A DNA stretch of 6,712 bases from Lachnospiraceae bacterium (GCA_017420605.1 JAFOIS010000292.1:1-6712); one strand, 5' to 3'; positions 1-6,590 are shown, counted from the stretch's first letter. The notes: generated by a model from the letters alone, not told the origin. Numbers and translations: made by a program.

Positions 1-1
1 G

Positions 2-184
2 AGCGGGACGGCGTACGTCGACGGCGAAGCGGAGGGGCATACCTGGAATGCCGTCCGGGTCGGCGGGGAGACGTATTACATCGACGCGACCTTCCTCGAC
101 GCCGGGCATGATTCGTATTTTCTGTTTACGAGAAATGAGTTCGGAGACCGGGAAGCGGAGGATTACTGGTTTTTACCGTGGTAA
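2..184 (+). CDS. Transglutaminase-like protein, C-terminal end (5' cut by window)
   Basis: The open frame enters from the left edge and ends at TAA 182-184, giving 60 visible residues. The peptide contains HTWNAVRVGGETYYIDAT, the typical second half of a transglutaminase-like (papain-fold) domain: the His at visible residue 13 followed by W-N, then the Asp at residue 28, match the His and Asp of the Cys-His-Asp triad. The Cys would lie upstream, outside the window. The tail, with YFLFTRNEFGDREAEDYW, resembles the closing strand region of such domains. In Clostridia these domains often sit in secreted or surface proteins of unclear substrate, sometimes with Ig-like repeats. No export signal can be judged because the N-terminus is missing. 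The stop may be the natural end, or a nonsense codon, because the same frame goes on to encode an Ig-like segment (see 185-331). Confidence 0.7.
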   Translation, partial: SGTAYVDGEAEGHTWNAVRVGGETYYIDATFLDAGHDSYFLFTRNEFGDREAEDYWFLPW

Positions 185-331
185 ATACCGACAGGCACTG
201 TAGGCTATAACACGGCGGAGCTTGAAGTCGTCGGCACCGCAAAACGGTACGGCTATCAGTACCGCTGTATCGTAACGGATGCGCACGGCGGGATGGTGAC
301 TTCCAAAGCGGCGGTGCTGACGGTGGAATAG
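185..331 (+). pseudogene. Remnant of an Ig-like surface repeat, in phase with the upstream gene
   Basis: Directly after TAA 182-184 the same frame stays open for 48 codons, to TAG 329-331. The peptide, including GYNTAELEV, YGYQYRCIVTDAHG and VTSKAAVLTVE, is the C-terminal half of a bacterial Ig-like repeat of the kind found in tandem in clostridial cell-surface proteins. The N-terminal half of the repeat, normally with a W-x-S-x-D-G-G-x-T-W stretch, is absent. There is no start codon with a Shine-Dalgarno before it. I read this as the decayed end of a surface-protein gene, produced either by a deletion that joined the transglutaminase end to the tail of an Ig-repeat protein or by a nonsense mutation plus loss of sequence. 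Independent translation is unlikely. The Ig-like assignment is from pattern recognition. Confidence 0.6.
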
Positions 332-363
332 ACCTTCATGAAAGTTCATACACGGGACCTTCG

Positions 364-396
364 GGGCGGCGGAAGCGGATCATGCGGTCGCCGCCC
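364..396 (+). terminator. Possible intrinsic terminator / GC-rich hairpin before metG
   Basis: GGGCGGCG (364-371) and CGCCGCCC (389-396) form a perfect 8-bp inverted repeat around a 17-nt loop, with a possible extra G-T pair inside. It is followed by TTCTT, a weak T tract. It lies about 30 bases after the upstream remnant's stop and just before the predicted metG promoter, where a terminator would be expected. The long loop and poor T tract keep confidence low. Confidence 0.4.
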
Positions 397-399
397 TTC

Positions 400-428
400 T
401 TGCGGCATCTTCTGTATTGTGCTATCAT
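400..428 (+). promoter_or_regulatory. Predicted sigma-70-type promoter for metG-tatD-glgB
   Basis: TTGCGG (400-405) as the -35 and TATCAT (423-428) as the -10 are separated by 17 bp. A TG at 420-421, one base before the -10, makes it an extended -10 promoter. Transcription would begin near 434-436, leaving a leader of about 55 nt before metG. This is the most AT-rich patch near the metG start. The -35 matches the consensus only in its first three positions, so the extended -10 probably carries much of the recognition. Confidence 0.5.
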
Positions 429-441
429 GAACAACGTATAA

Positions 442-464
442 GTTTGGGGTAAAAGACTCCAAAC
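442..464 (+). promoter_or_regulatory. Stem-loop near the 5' end of the metG leader
   Basis: GTTTGGGGT (442-450) pairs with ACTCCAAAC (456-464) as a 9-bp stem with one G-U pair and the loop AAAAG. If transcription starts near 435, this hairpin is within about 7 nt of the mRNA 5' end and 14 nt upstream of the metG Shine-Dalgarno GGGAGG (478-483). There is no T run after it, so it is not an ordinary terminator. I see no T-box signature and no recognisable S-box or other riboswitch core in the short leader. Plausible roles are 5'-end protection of the transcript or a small protein-binding site; both are inference. Confidence 0.45.
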
Positions 465-488
465 GAAAGAAGCGACCGGGAGGCACAC

Positions 489-2537
489 ATGGAAACAAAG
501 GGAAGGTATTACATTACGACAGCGATCGCCTATGCGTCGGCCAAGCCGCACATCGGCAATACATATGAGATCGTGCTGGCGGACGCCATCGCGCGCTATA
601 AACGGATGGAAGGCTACGACGTCTTCTTCCAGACCGGCACGGACGAGCACGGCCAGAAGATCGAAGGCAAGGCGGTTGCGGCCGGCATGGAGCCGCAGGC
701 CTACGTCGACAGGACAGCCGCCGAGATCCGCAGGATCTGGGACCTTATGAACACGTCCTACGACAAGTTCATCCGGACGACCGACGACTATCACGTGAAA
801 CAGGTCCAGAAAATGTTCCGCCGCATGTACGAAAAGGGCGACATTTACAAGGGCGAGTATGCCGGCATGTACTGCAAGGCCTGCGAGTCGTTCTATACGG
901 AATCGCAGCTGGAGGGCGGCAAATGCCCGGACTGCGGAGGCCCGGTGGAGCCCGCGAAGGAAGAGGCGTATTTTTTCAGAATGAGCAAGTACGCCCCGCG
1001 GCTCATCGACTACATCAACGAACATCCGGAATTTATCCAGCCGGTGGCGCGGAAGAACGAGATGATGAACAATTTCCTTCTGCCGGGCCTTACCGATCTG
1101 TGCGTTTCCCGCACGTCCTTCAAATGGGGCATCCCGGTGGATTTCGACGACAAGCACGTCGTTTACGTCTGGCTCGATGCCCTGACGAACTACATCACCG
1201 GCATCGGCTACGACGCCGACGGGAATTCGGAGCCGCGCTTTGCCTATAACTGGCCGGCGGACCTGCACCTCATCGGGAAGGATATCATCCGCTTCCATAC
1301 GATCTACTGGCCCATTTTCCTGATGTCCCTCGACCTGCCGCTGCCGAAGCAGGTCTTCGGCCATCCGTGGCTCCTCATGAACGGCGGCAAGATGAGCAAG
1401 TCCAAGGGGAACGTGATGTATGCGGACGACCTCGTTTCGCTTTTCGGCGTGGACGCGGTCCGGTATTTCGTGCTGCACGAGATGCCGTACGACAACGACG
1501 GCATCATCACCTGGGATCTTCTCATCGAGCGGATCAACACGGATCTTGCGAATACGCTCGGGAACCTCGTGAACCGTACGGTCGCGATGGAGAACAAGTA
1601 CTTCGGCGGCGCCGTCGCCAAGCCCGCGGAGGGCGTATCCTTCGGCGAGGCGTACGACGCGTACGATGAAGACCTTGCCGAAACGGCGCGGAAGGTCTTT
1701 GCGAATGTTTCGGAGAAAATGAAGGAGCTGCGCGTCGCGGACGCGATCACCGAGATCTTTACGCTCTTCAAGCGCTGCAACCGTTACATCGACGAGAACG
1801 AGCCCTGGGTCCTCGCCAAGGATCCGGCGAAGAAAGAGCGGCTTTCCGCGGTGCTCTACAACCTGCTCGAAGGGATCAGCACCGGCGCGATGCTTCTTGC
1901 CCCGTTCCTTCCGGAAACGGCGGAAAAGATCCTGTCCCAGACCGGTGCGAAGGCCGTGCCGTTCGACGAGATCCCCGTCTGGGGCAAGTATCCGGACGGC
2001 GGACACGTCACGGAGAAGCCGGAGATCCTCTTCGCGCGCCTCGATATGAAGGAAATGAAGCCGAAGATCGAAGCGGTCTGCCCGGGCGCGTTCGGCGATG
2101 AAGAGACGGAAGGAAAGAAGCCGGAAGCAAAGAAAGACGCCCCGGCGAAGGCGGAAGAAGCGAAGAAGGAAGCCCCGGCCGGAGAGGCGCCGGCTGCGGA
2201 AGGAAAAGCGGAGATCACGTACGACGCCTTTGACGCGATGGAGTTCCGCGTCGGCGAGATCCTCGAGTGCCGCGAGGTCGAGAAATCGAGGAAGCTTCTT
2301 TGCTCGAAGGTCAGCATCGGCAGCCGTATCCTGCAGATCTGCTCCGGCATCAAGGAATACTACAAGCCGGAAGATATGGTCGGCCGGAAGGTCATGGTGC
2401 TCGTGAACCTGAAGCCCCGGAAGATGGCCGGCCTTCTCTCCGAAGGCATGCTCCTTTGCGCCGAGGATGAAAACGGCGCGATCTCGCTCATGACCCCGGC
2501 GGATCCGTCCATGCCGGCCGGCTCGGTGATATGCTGA
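489..2537 (+). CDS. metG: Methionyl-tRNA synthetase with C-terminal tRNA-binding domain
   Basis: A cytoplasmic class I aminoacyl-tRNA synthetase that attaches methionine to initiator and elongator tRNA-Met using ATP. The 682-residue product is full length for the two-part bacterial form. Visible motifs are HIGN at 21-24 (HIGH class signature), a four-cysteine zinc site C129-x2-C132 and C146-x2-C149, VYVWLDALTNY around W228, KMSKS at 301-305, and NEPW at 437-440 in the helical anticodon-binding domain. Residues about 538-575 form a charged Lys/Glu/Ala/Pro linker, followed by an OB-fold tRNA-binding domain (Trbp111/EMAP II type) from about 580 to the end, which normally raises tRNA affinity and mediates dimerisation. 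ATG 489 is supported by GGGAGG five bases upstream and by alignment of the HIGH motif near the N-terminus. The gene heads the unit and overlaps tatD by 7 nt. Confidence 0.98.
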   Translation: METKGRYYITTAIAYASAKPHIGNTYEIVLADAIARYKRMEGYDVFFQTGTDEHGQKIEGKAVAAGMEPQAYVDRTAAEIRRIWDLMNTSYDKFIRTTDDYHVKQVQKMFRRMYEKGDIYKGEYAGMYCKACESFYTESQLEGGKCPDCGGPVEPAKEEAYFFRMSKYAPRLIDYINEHPEFIQPVARKNEMMNNFLLPGLTDLCVSRTSFKWGIPVDFDDKHVVYVWLDALTNYITGIGYDADGNSEPRFAYNWPADLHLIGKDIIRFHTIYWPIFLMSLDLPLPKQVFGHPWLLMNGGKMSKSKGNVMYADDLVSLFGVDAVRYFVLHEMPYDNDGIITWDLLIERINTDLANTLGNLVNRTVAMENKYFGGAVAKPAEGVSFGEAYDAYDEDLAETARKVFANVSEKMKELRVADAITEIFTLFKRCNRYIDENEPWVLAKDPAKKERLSAVLYNLLEGISTGAMLLAPFLPETAEKILSQTGAKAVPFDEIPVWGKYPDGGHVTEKPEILFARLDMKEMKPKIEAVCPGAFGDEETEGKKPEAKKDAPAKAEEAKKEAPAGEAPAAEGKAEITYDAFDAMEFRVGEILECREVEKSRKLLCSKVSIGSRILQICSGIKEYYKPEDMVGRKVMVLVNLKPRKMAGLLSEGMLLCAEDENGAISLMTPADPSMPAGSVIC

Positions 2538-3358
2538 GAGGCGTGATCGATACCCACGCGCATTACCACGACGCGGCGTTCGACGGCGACCGTGCCGTGC
2601 TCATTCCTTCCCTTTTTGAGGAAGGGATCGAAGCCGTCGTGGACGTTGCGGCGGAGAAAGCTTCGCTTGCGGCAGTCCTGAAACTTGTGAAGGAGCAGCC
2701 GGCGGAGCGCGCGCCGCACAGCGGTCCCGGCGCGGCGGCGGAACGTCCGCGGCCGGTGATCTTCGGCACGGCGGGGCTTCACCCGGACGAGGTCGGAGAT
2801 CTTGACGAAGAGACCGAAGGCGTGATCCGGAGGATGCTTCTGGAGCCTAAGATCGTCGCAGTCGGCGAGATCGGTCTCGACTATCACTGGATGGTGCAGC
2901 CGAAGGACGTGCAGGAGCGCGCGTTCCGGCGCCAGATCGCGATTGCGAAGGAGTTCGGGAAGCCCGTCGTCATCCATTCCCGCGAAGCGGCGGAGGATAC
3001 GATGCGTATCGTCCGCGAAGAAAACGCGGCGGAAAACGGCGGGATCATGCACTGTTATTCCTATGCGGCGGAACAGGCGAAGGACTACGCCCGCATGGGG
3101 TTTTATCTCGGCGTCGGCGGGGTGATCACCTATAAGAACGGCAGGAAACTCAGGGAATCGGTCCTTGCCGTCGGGATTGACCGGATCGTTCTCGAGACGG
3201 ACTGCCCGTATCTTTCGCCGGAGCCAAACCGCGGGAAGCGGAACGATTCCCGGAACCTTGCATACGTTGTTACGGCGCTGGCAGATCTTTTCGGCCTTCC
3301 GGAGGAAGAAGTGATCCGGATCACGGCGGAAAACGCCAGGAAAGTGTTTCACATTTAA
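2531..3358 (+). CDS. tatD: TatD-family metal-dependent hydrolase (putative DNase)
   Basis: A TIM-barrel amidohydrolase-like enzyme of the TatD family; characterised members are Mg-dependent 3'-5' DNases linked to DNA repair or turnover in the cytoplasm. At 275 residues it is slightly longer than the usual 255-265. The metal ligands are all visible: H9-x-H11 in IDTHAHYHD, E113 in VGEIGLDYH, H149 in VIHSRE, H174 in MHCYSY and D224 in ETDCPYLSPEPNRGKRN. GLHP is at 82-85. An Ala/Pro/Arg-rich stretch at about 57-74, between the second helix and the next strand, looks like the extra length. ATG 2531 lies inside the metG stop region (ATGCTGA), so translation is probably coupled to metG; only a weak GGTGAT precedes it. 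The metG-tatD order is common in Firmicutes, but the usual downstream rnmV/ksgA are replaced here by glgB. Confidence 0.95.
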   Translation: MLRGVIDTHAHYHDAAFDGDRAVLIPSLFEEGIEAVVDVAAEKASLAAVLKLVKEQPAERAPHSGPGAAAERPRPVIFGTAGLHPDEVGDLDEETEGVIRRMLLEPKIVAVGEIGLDYHWMVQPKDVQERAFRRQIAIAKEFGKPVVIHSREAAEDTMRIVREENAAENGGIMHCYSYAAEQAKDYARMGFYLGVGGVITYKNGRKLRESVLAVGIDRIVLETDCPYLSPEPNRGKRNDSRNLAYVVTALADLFGLPEEEVIRITAENARKVFHI

Positions 3359-3376
3359 GAAAAGGAGAAGTCCCGG

Positions 3377-5365
3377 ATGGATCAGAAACAGTTTTTTACC
3401 GGTTATGACGCGCATCTCTTCGGACACGGCACGCATTACGAGCTTTATGAGAAACTCGGCGCGCACCTTACGGAGGAGGGCTGCGTCTTCGACGTCTGGG
3501 CGCCGCACGCCGAAGCCGTTTCGGTCGTCGGCGATTTCAACGGCTGGGACCCGGATAAGGACCCGATGACGAAGATCGAGGAGATCGGCGTCTGGGAGGC
3601 AAAGGTCCCGGGAGCGGTAGAGGGCCAGCTTTATAAGTTCTTCATAACGGCGAAGGACGGCCGCAGGTTCGAAAAGGCGGATCCCTTCGCGCGGTCCGCG
3701 GAGCTTCGTCCGAAGACCGCTTCCCGGATCGCCGATGAATCGAAGATCCGGTGGACCGACGCCGCGTATCTGAAGAAGCGGAACAAGACCGACCCGGTCG
3801 ATGCGCCGGTCTCGATCTACGAATGCCATATCGCTTCCTGGAAACGGCATCCGTTCGTGAACGAAGGCGTCGAAGGCAGCTATACCTACCGTGAATTCGC
3901 GGTCAGTATCGCCGAATACTGCCGGGAAATGGGCTACACGCACCTCGAGCTCCTCGGCATCGAGGAATATCCGTTCGACGGCTCCTGGGGCTATCAGGTG
4001 ACCGGGTACTTTGCGCCGACAGCCCGGTACGGGACGCCGGAGGACTTCGCCTGGATGATCGATTACCTGCATTCGCAGGGGATCGGCATCATCCTGGACT
4101 GGGTGCCCGCGCATTTCCCGAAGGACTCCTACGGCCTTTCGGAATTCGACGGGGAAGCCCTTTACGAATACGGCGATCCGCGCAAGGGCGAGCATAAGGA
4201 ATGGGGCACGAAGGTCTTCGACTACGGCCGGCCCGAGGTCTGCAACTTCCTTTCCGCGAGCGCACTCTACTGGGTCGAGAAAATGCATCTCGACGGTCTC
4301 CGCGTCGACGCGGTGGCTTCGATGCTTTATCTCAACTACGCGAGAAAAGACGGCGAGTGGATCGCCAACAAATACGGCGGAAAAGAGAATCTCGAGGCGG
4401 TCGAGTTCTTCAGGCATATCAATAACGTCATCCGGGGGAGGAATCCGGGCGTCATGATGATCGCCGAGGAATCCACGGCCTGGCCGGGCGTCACGCACAG
4501 TCCGGATGACGGAGGCCTGGGCTTCACGTTCAAGTGGAATATGGGCTGGATGCACGACTTCCTGGAATACATGAAGCTCGATCCGTATTTCCGCGGCAAC
4601 AACCACAACAAGATGACGTTCTCGTTCACGTACTGCTTCAGCGAGAACTACGTGCTCGTGCTCTCGCACGACGAGGTGGTGCACCTGAAGTGCTCCATGC
4701 TCGAGAAGATGCCGGGCCTGGGCGGCGATAAGTTCGCGAATCTGCGCGCCGGCTATACCTACATGCTCGGCCATCCGGGCAAGAAGCTCCTTTTCATGGG
4801 GCAGGAATTCGGCCAGAGACGGGAGTGGAGCGAAGCGAGGGAGCTTGACTGGTTCCTTCTGGCGGAGCCGGAGCACCGCCAGCTGCAGTCGTATGTGGGC
4901 GCGCTCAACCGTCTGTACCGGAAATGCCCTGCGCTGTACGCGGGAGACCGCGGATACCAGTCCGTGGAATGGGTCAATGCGGACGACGCGAACCGGAGCA
5001 TCTACAGTTTCGTGCGCTGGTCGGCTGACGGGAAGGACGACCTTCTCTTTGTGGTGAACTTTACGCCGGTGGCCTATCCGGACTACCGGGTCGGCTGCTT
5101 TGTCCGCGGCCGCTATACGCTCGCCCTTCTTTCGGAAGGCCCGGGCATGGGCGGCGAAGGCGGCGGCAGGATCTACATTTCCCGGTCGCTGCGGCCCCGC
5201 GACTGGCAGAAGACCGATCCGGCCGGCTGGGAGGAGAAGGGCTTTTGGGATCCGGAAAAGACGGTGTTCACGACACGGAAATCGGAATGTGACGGCAAGC
5301 CGTACAGCATCGGCTTCCCGCTTCCGGCATACGGCGCGGCGGTCTTCCGTTTCCGCGCGAAATAA
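3377..5365 (+). CDS. glgB: 1,4-alpha-glucan (glycogen) branching enzyme, GH13
   Basis: Cuts alpha-1,4-glucan chains and rejoins them as alpha-1,6 branches in cytoplasmic glycogen. The 662-residue protein has an N-terminal CBM48 module (VFDVWAPHAEAVSVVGDFNGWD at about 37-58), a GH13 barrel and a C-terminal beta domain. Catalytic signatures are DWVPAHF at 241-247 (region I), GLRVDAVASMLYL with nucleophile D311, IAEEST with acid/base E364, and SHDEVVH with H431-D432. Two oddities: the usual HGK after DEVV reads H-L-K (436-438), and the C-terminal domain carries about 30 extra residues (603-635, rich in W, D, P, K) replacing the common N-S-D...GGSG...N loop. The start is set by AAGGAG (3362-3367) nine bases before ATG. 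It follows tatD by 18 nt, so it is probably cotranscribed; no other glycogen gene is visible. The catalytic set is complete, so activity is expected. Confidence 0.97.
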   Translation: MDQKQFFTGYDAHLFGHGTHYELYEKLGAHLTEEGCVFDVWAPHAEAVSVVGDFNGWDPDKDPMTKIEEIGVWEAKVPGAVEGQLYKFFITAKDGRRFEKADPFARSAELRPKTASRIADESKIRWTDAAYLKKRNKTDPVDAPVSIYECHIASWKRHPFVNEGVEGSYTYREFAVSIAEYCREMGYTHLELLGIEEYPFDGSWGYQVTGYFAPTARYGTPEDFAWMIDYLHSQGIGIILDWVPAHFPKDSYGLSEFDGEALYEYGDPRKGEHKEWGTKVFDYGRPEVCNFLSASALYWVEKMHLDGLRVDAVASMLYLNYARKDGEWIANKYGGKENLEAVEFFRHINNVIRGRNPGVMMIAEESTAWPGVTHSPDDGGLGFTFKWNMGWMHDFLEYMKLDPYFRGNNHNKMTFSFTYCFSENYVLVLSHDEVVHLKCSMLEKMPGLGGDKFANLRAGYTYMLGHPGKKLLFMGQEFGQRREWSEARELDWFLLAEPEHRQLQSYVGALNRLYRKCPALYAGDRGYQSVEWVNADDANRSIYSFVRWSADGKDDLLFVVNFTPVAYPDYRVGCFVRGRYTLALLSEGPGMGGEGGGRIYISRSLRPRDWQKTDPAGWEEKGFWDPEKTVFTTRKSECDGKPYSIGFPLPAYGAAVFRFRAK

Positions 5366-5381
5366 AGGCACGAACACGCGG

Positions 5382-5441
5382 CCGCATGCCGCTTTCATCC
5401 ATGCGGGAGGCCGCATGTAAGCTGCGGCGCGCCGGCGCGCC
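5382..5441 (+). promoter_or_regulatory. Chain of overlapping inverted repeats in the glgB-esterase spacer
   Basis: Four stems compete in this stretch. Stem A: CCGCATG (5382-5388) with CATGCGG (5400-5406), loop 11. Stem B: the same CATGCGG with a second CCGCATG (5411-5417), loop GAGG. Stem C: GCCGCA (5410-5415) with TGCGGC (5423-5428), loop 7. Stem D: the perfect 16-bp palindrome GGCGCGCCGGCGCGCC (5426-5441), ending one base before the Shine-Dalgarno AAGGAGG (5443-5449) of the next gene. A with C, or B with D, are compatible sets, and each set excludes the other. There is no T tract, so a plus-strand intrinsic terminator is not supported. It could be an RNA switch, an mRNA processing or stabilising element, or a chance result of high G+C. 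Confidence 0.4.
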
Positions 5442-5453
5442 CAAGGAGGCAGT

Positions 5454-6542
5454 ATGAAAACGTTTCTTATGGAAAACAACGCGGACAGTATCCGGTTTCT
5501 CGGCCGTACCCTGATCCCTGCGGACAAAAAGGAGATCTTTTTCGATTACAGCGGCACCGGCATGGAATTCCGCTACATCGGCAGGGTCCTGACCTGTCAT
5601 TTCAACGCGGTCGCGGGTGACGAGCCGTCGAGCGTGTTCGCGCCGAAGAGCATAGCGAAATGGAAGGTCTGGCCCCGTGTCGCCGTATATCTTGACGGAA
5701 GCGACGAGCCGCACCGGATCATCACCGTCGACAGGCCGGACAAGGACGAGATCATCTTTTCCAGCTGTGAGAAAGAGGATCACGTCATCCGGATCGTGAA
5801 GCTGACGGAGATCGTAAAAAGCGGCCTCTCGGCGGATTCCTTCTTCGGCGACGGCACGATCCTGCCGGTAAAGACGGCGAAAAAGCCGGTCATAGAGTTC
5901 GTCGGGGATTCCATAACGTGCGGATTCGGGATCCTTGCCCGACCGGAAACGGCGTGGTTCTACGGCGAACACGAAGACTTCACGAAAACCTACGCGTACC
6001 TGACGGCGAAAGCGCTGGGCATGGAGGCGCAGGCCGTATCCTGCTCCGGCTTCTGCGTGAAAATGAAGGACTGGAACGGGCGTCTTTACGGCATTGCGGA
6101 AATGTATCCCTACACCGATATCTGGCGCCAGGAGATGAACGGCGAATCCCCGGAACTGTGGGATTTCAAGCATCATCACGCGGATATCGTCGTCATCAAT
6201 CTCGGCTCCAACGACGCCGGCGGCGTCGCCATTTCCAAGGATCCGCAGAAGGCCGAGGACGCCTTCGAGGAGGATTATTACAACCTCATTGCGGATATCC
6301 GCGCGCGCAACGGCCTCTATACGAAGATCGTGTGCGTGCTCGGCGACATGCAGTATTATCTCTATGACCGGATCGCGGCCGCCGCAAAGCGGTTTATCGC
6401 CGATACCGGCGATACGAAGGTCTATGTGAAGAAGCTTATGCCGGGCGACAACTTTGACGTGCGCGGCGCGGCGAACCATCCGGGCGTGATGGCGGGAGAG
6501 AGGATGGCAAAGGAACTTACGGCGTTCCTTTCTTCGATCTGA
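5454..6542 (+). CDS. CE2-like SGNH esterase, two-domain, predicted cytoplasmic
   Basis: A probable carbohydrate acyl- or acetylesterase of 362 residues. Residues about 10-130 form a beta-rich region (including MEFRYIGRVLTCHF, VAVYLDG and HVIRIVKLTE) resembling the jelly-roll that precedes the catalytic domain in family CE2. The SGNH hydrolase domain follows: GDSITCGFG with nucleophile S153 (block I), NLGSNDAGG with N253 (block III), and ANHPGVMAGERMA with H342 (block V). The Asp two residues before that His (usual DWHP or DFHP) is Ala here; some CE2 enzymes are known to work with a Ser-His dyad, so this need not mean inactivity. There is no signal peptide or membrane segment, unlike secreted plant-cell-wall CE2 enzymes, which suggests action on imported or internal acylated sugars. 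ATG 5454 has AAGGAGG four bases upstream. It lies 88 nt after glgB. The substrate is unknown. Confidence 0.88.
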   Translation: MKTFLMENNADSIRFLGRTLIPADKKEIFFDYSGTGMEFRYIGRVLTCHFNAVAGDEPSSVFAPKSIAKWKVWPRVAVYLDGSDEPHRIITVDRPDKDEIIFSSCEKEDHVIRIVKLTEIVKSGLSADSFFGDGTILPVKTAKKPVIEFVGDSITCGFGILARPETAWFYGEHEDFTKTYAYLTAKALGMEAQAVSCSGFCVKMKDWNGRLYGIAEMYPYTDIWRQEMNGESPELWDFKHHHADIVVINLGSNDAGGVAISKDPQKAEDAFEEDYYNLIADIRARNGLYTKIVCVLGDMQYYLYDRIAAAAKRFIADTGDTKVYVKKLMPGDNFDVRGAANHPGVMAGERMAKELTAFLSSI

Positions 6543-6543
6543 A

Positions 6544-6590
6544 CGGGAAAGATCCCGAAAAGGCGGCATCGCCGCCGGAACGGAGGCGGC
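6544..6590 (+). promoter_or_regulatory. Hairpins and alternating arms over the last Shine-Dalgarno
   Basis: First, CGGGA (6544-6548) pairs with TCCCG (6553-6557) around AAGA, just after the esterase stop; AAAA follows, not T. Then three alternating arms occur: GGCGGC (6562-6567), GCCGCC (6571-6576) and GGCGGC (6585-6590). Arm 2 can pair with arm 1 (3-nt loop), leaving the Shine-Dalgarno GGAGG (6582-6586) free, or with arm 3 (8-nt loop), covering part of it. This would permit an on/off choice for the downstream start at 6595. No ligand-binding core is recognisable, and GC-rich repeats of this size can arise by chance. Confidence 0.35.

Noticed and set aside
332..488. T-box or SAM riboswitch upstream of metG
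   Set aside because: Neither a TGGNACC-type T-box sequence nor an S-box core is present, and the leader from the predicted start is only about 55 nt.
336..2006. Minus-strand open frame of 556 codons across metG and its leader
   Set aside because: It is antisense to metG, which has complete family motifs; the translation looks like antisense of biased codons and has no recognisable domain.
2604..2627. Inverted repeat CCTTCC...GGAAGG with a T run in its loop, inside tatD
   Set aside because: The T run is in the loop and not after the stem, and the sequence encodes conserved-looking TatD residues, so it is not a credible terminator.
5378..5441. Cluster of rare-cutter restriction palindromes (GCGGCCGC, GCATGC, two GGCGCGCC) suggesting a cloning polylinker or vector junction
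   Set aside because: The flanking genes continue in the same direction with matching composition, and the spacer ends in a natural Shine-Dalgarno, so chance palindromes in GC-rich DNA are more likely than an artefact.
2360..5527. A very long open frame on the minus strand (1055 codons) across tatD and glgB
   Set aside because: It lies antisense to two certain genes, its translation is Arg/Val/His-rich with no recognisable domain, and long antisense frames are a normal by-product of GC-rich codon use.
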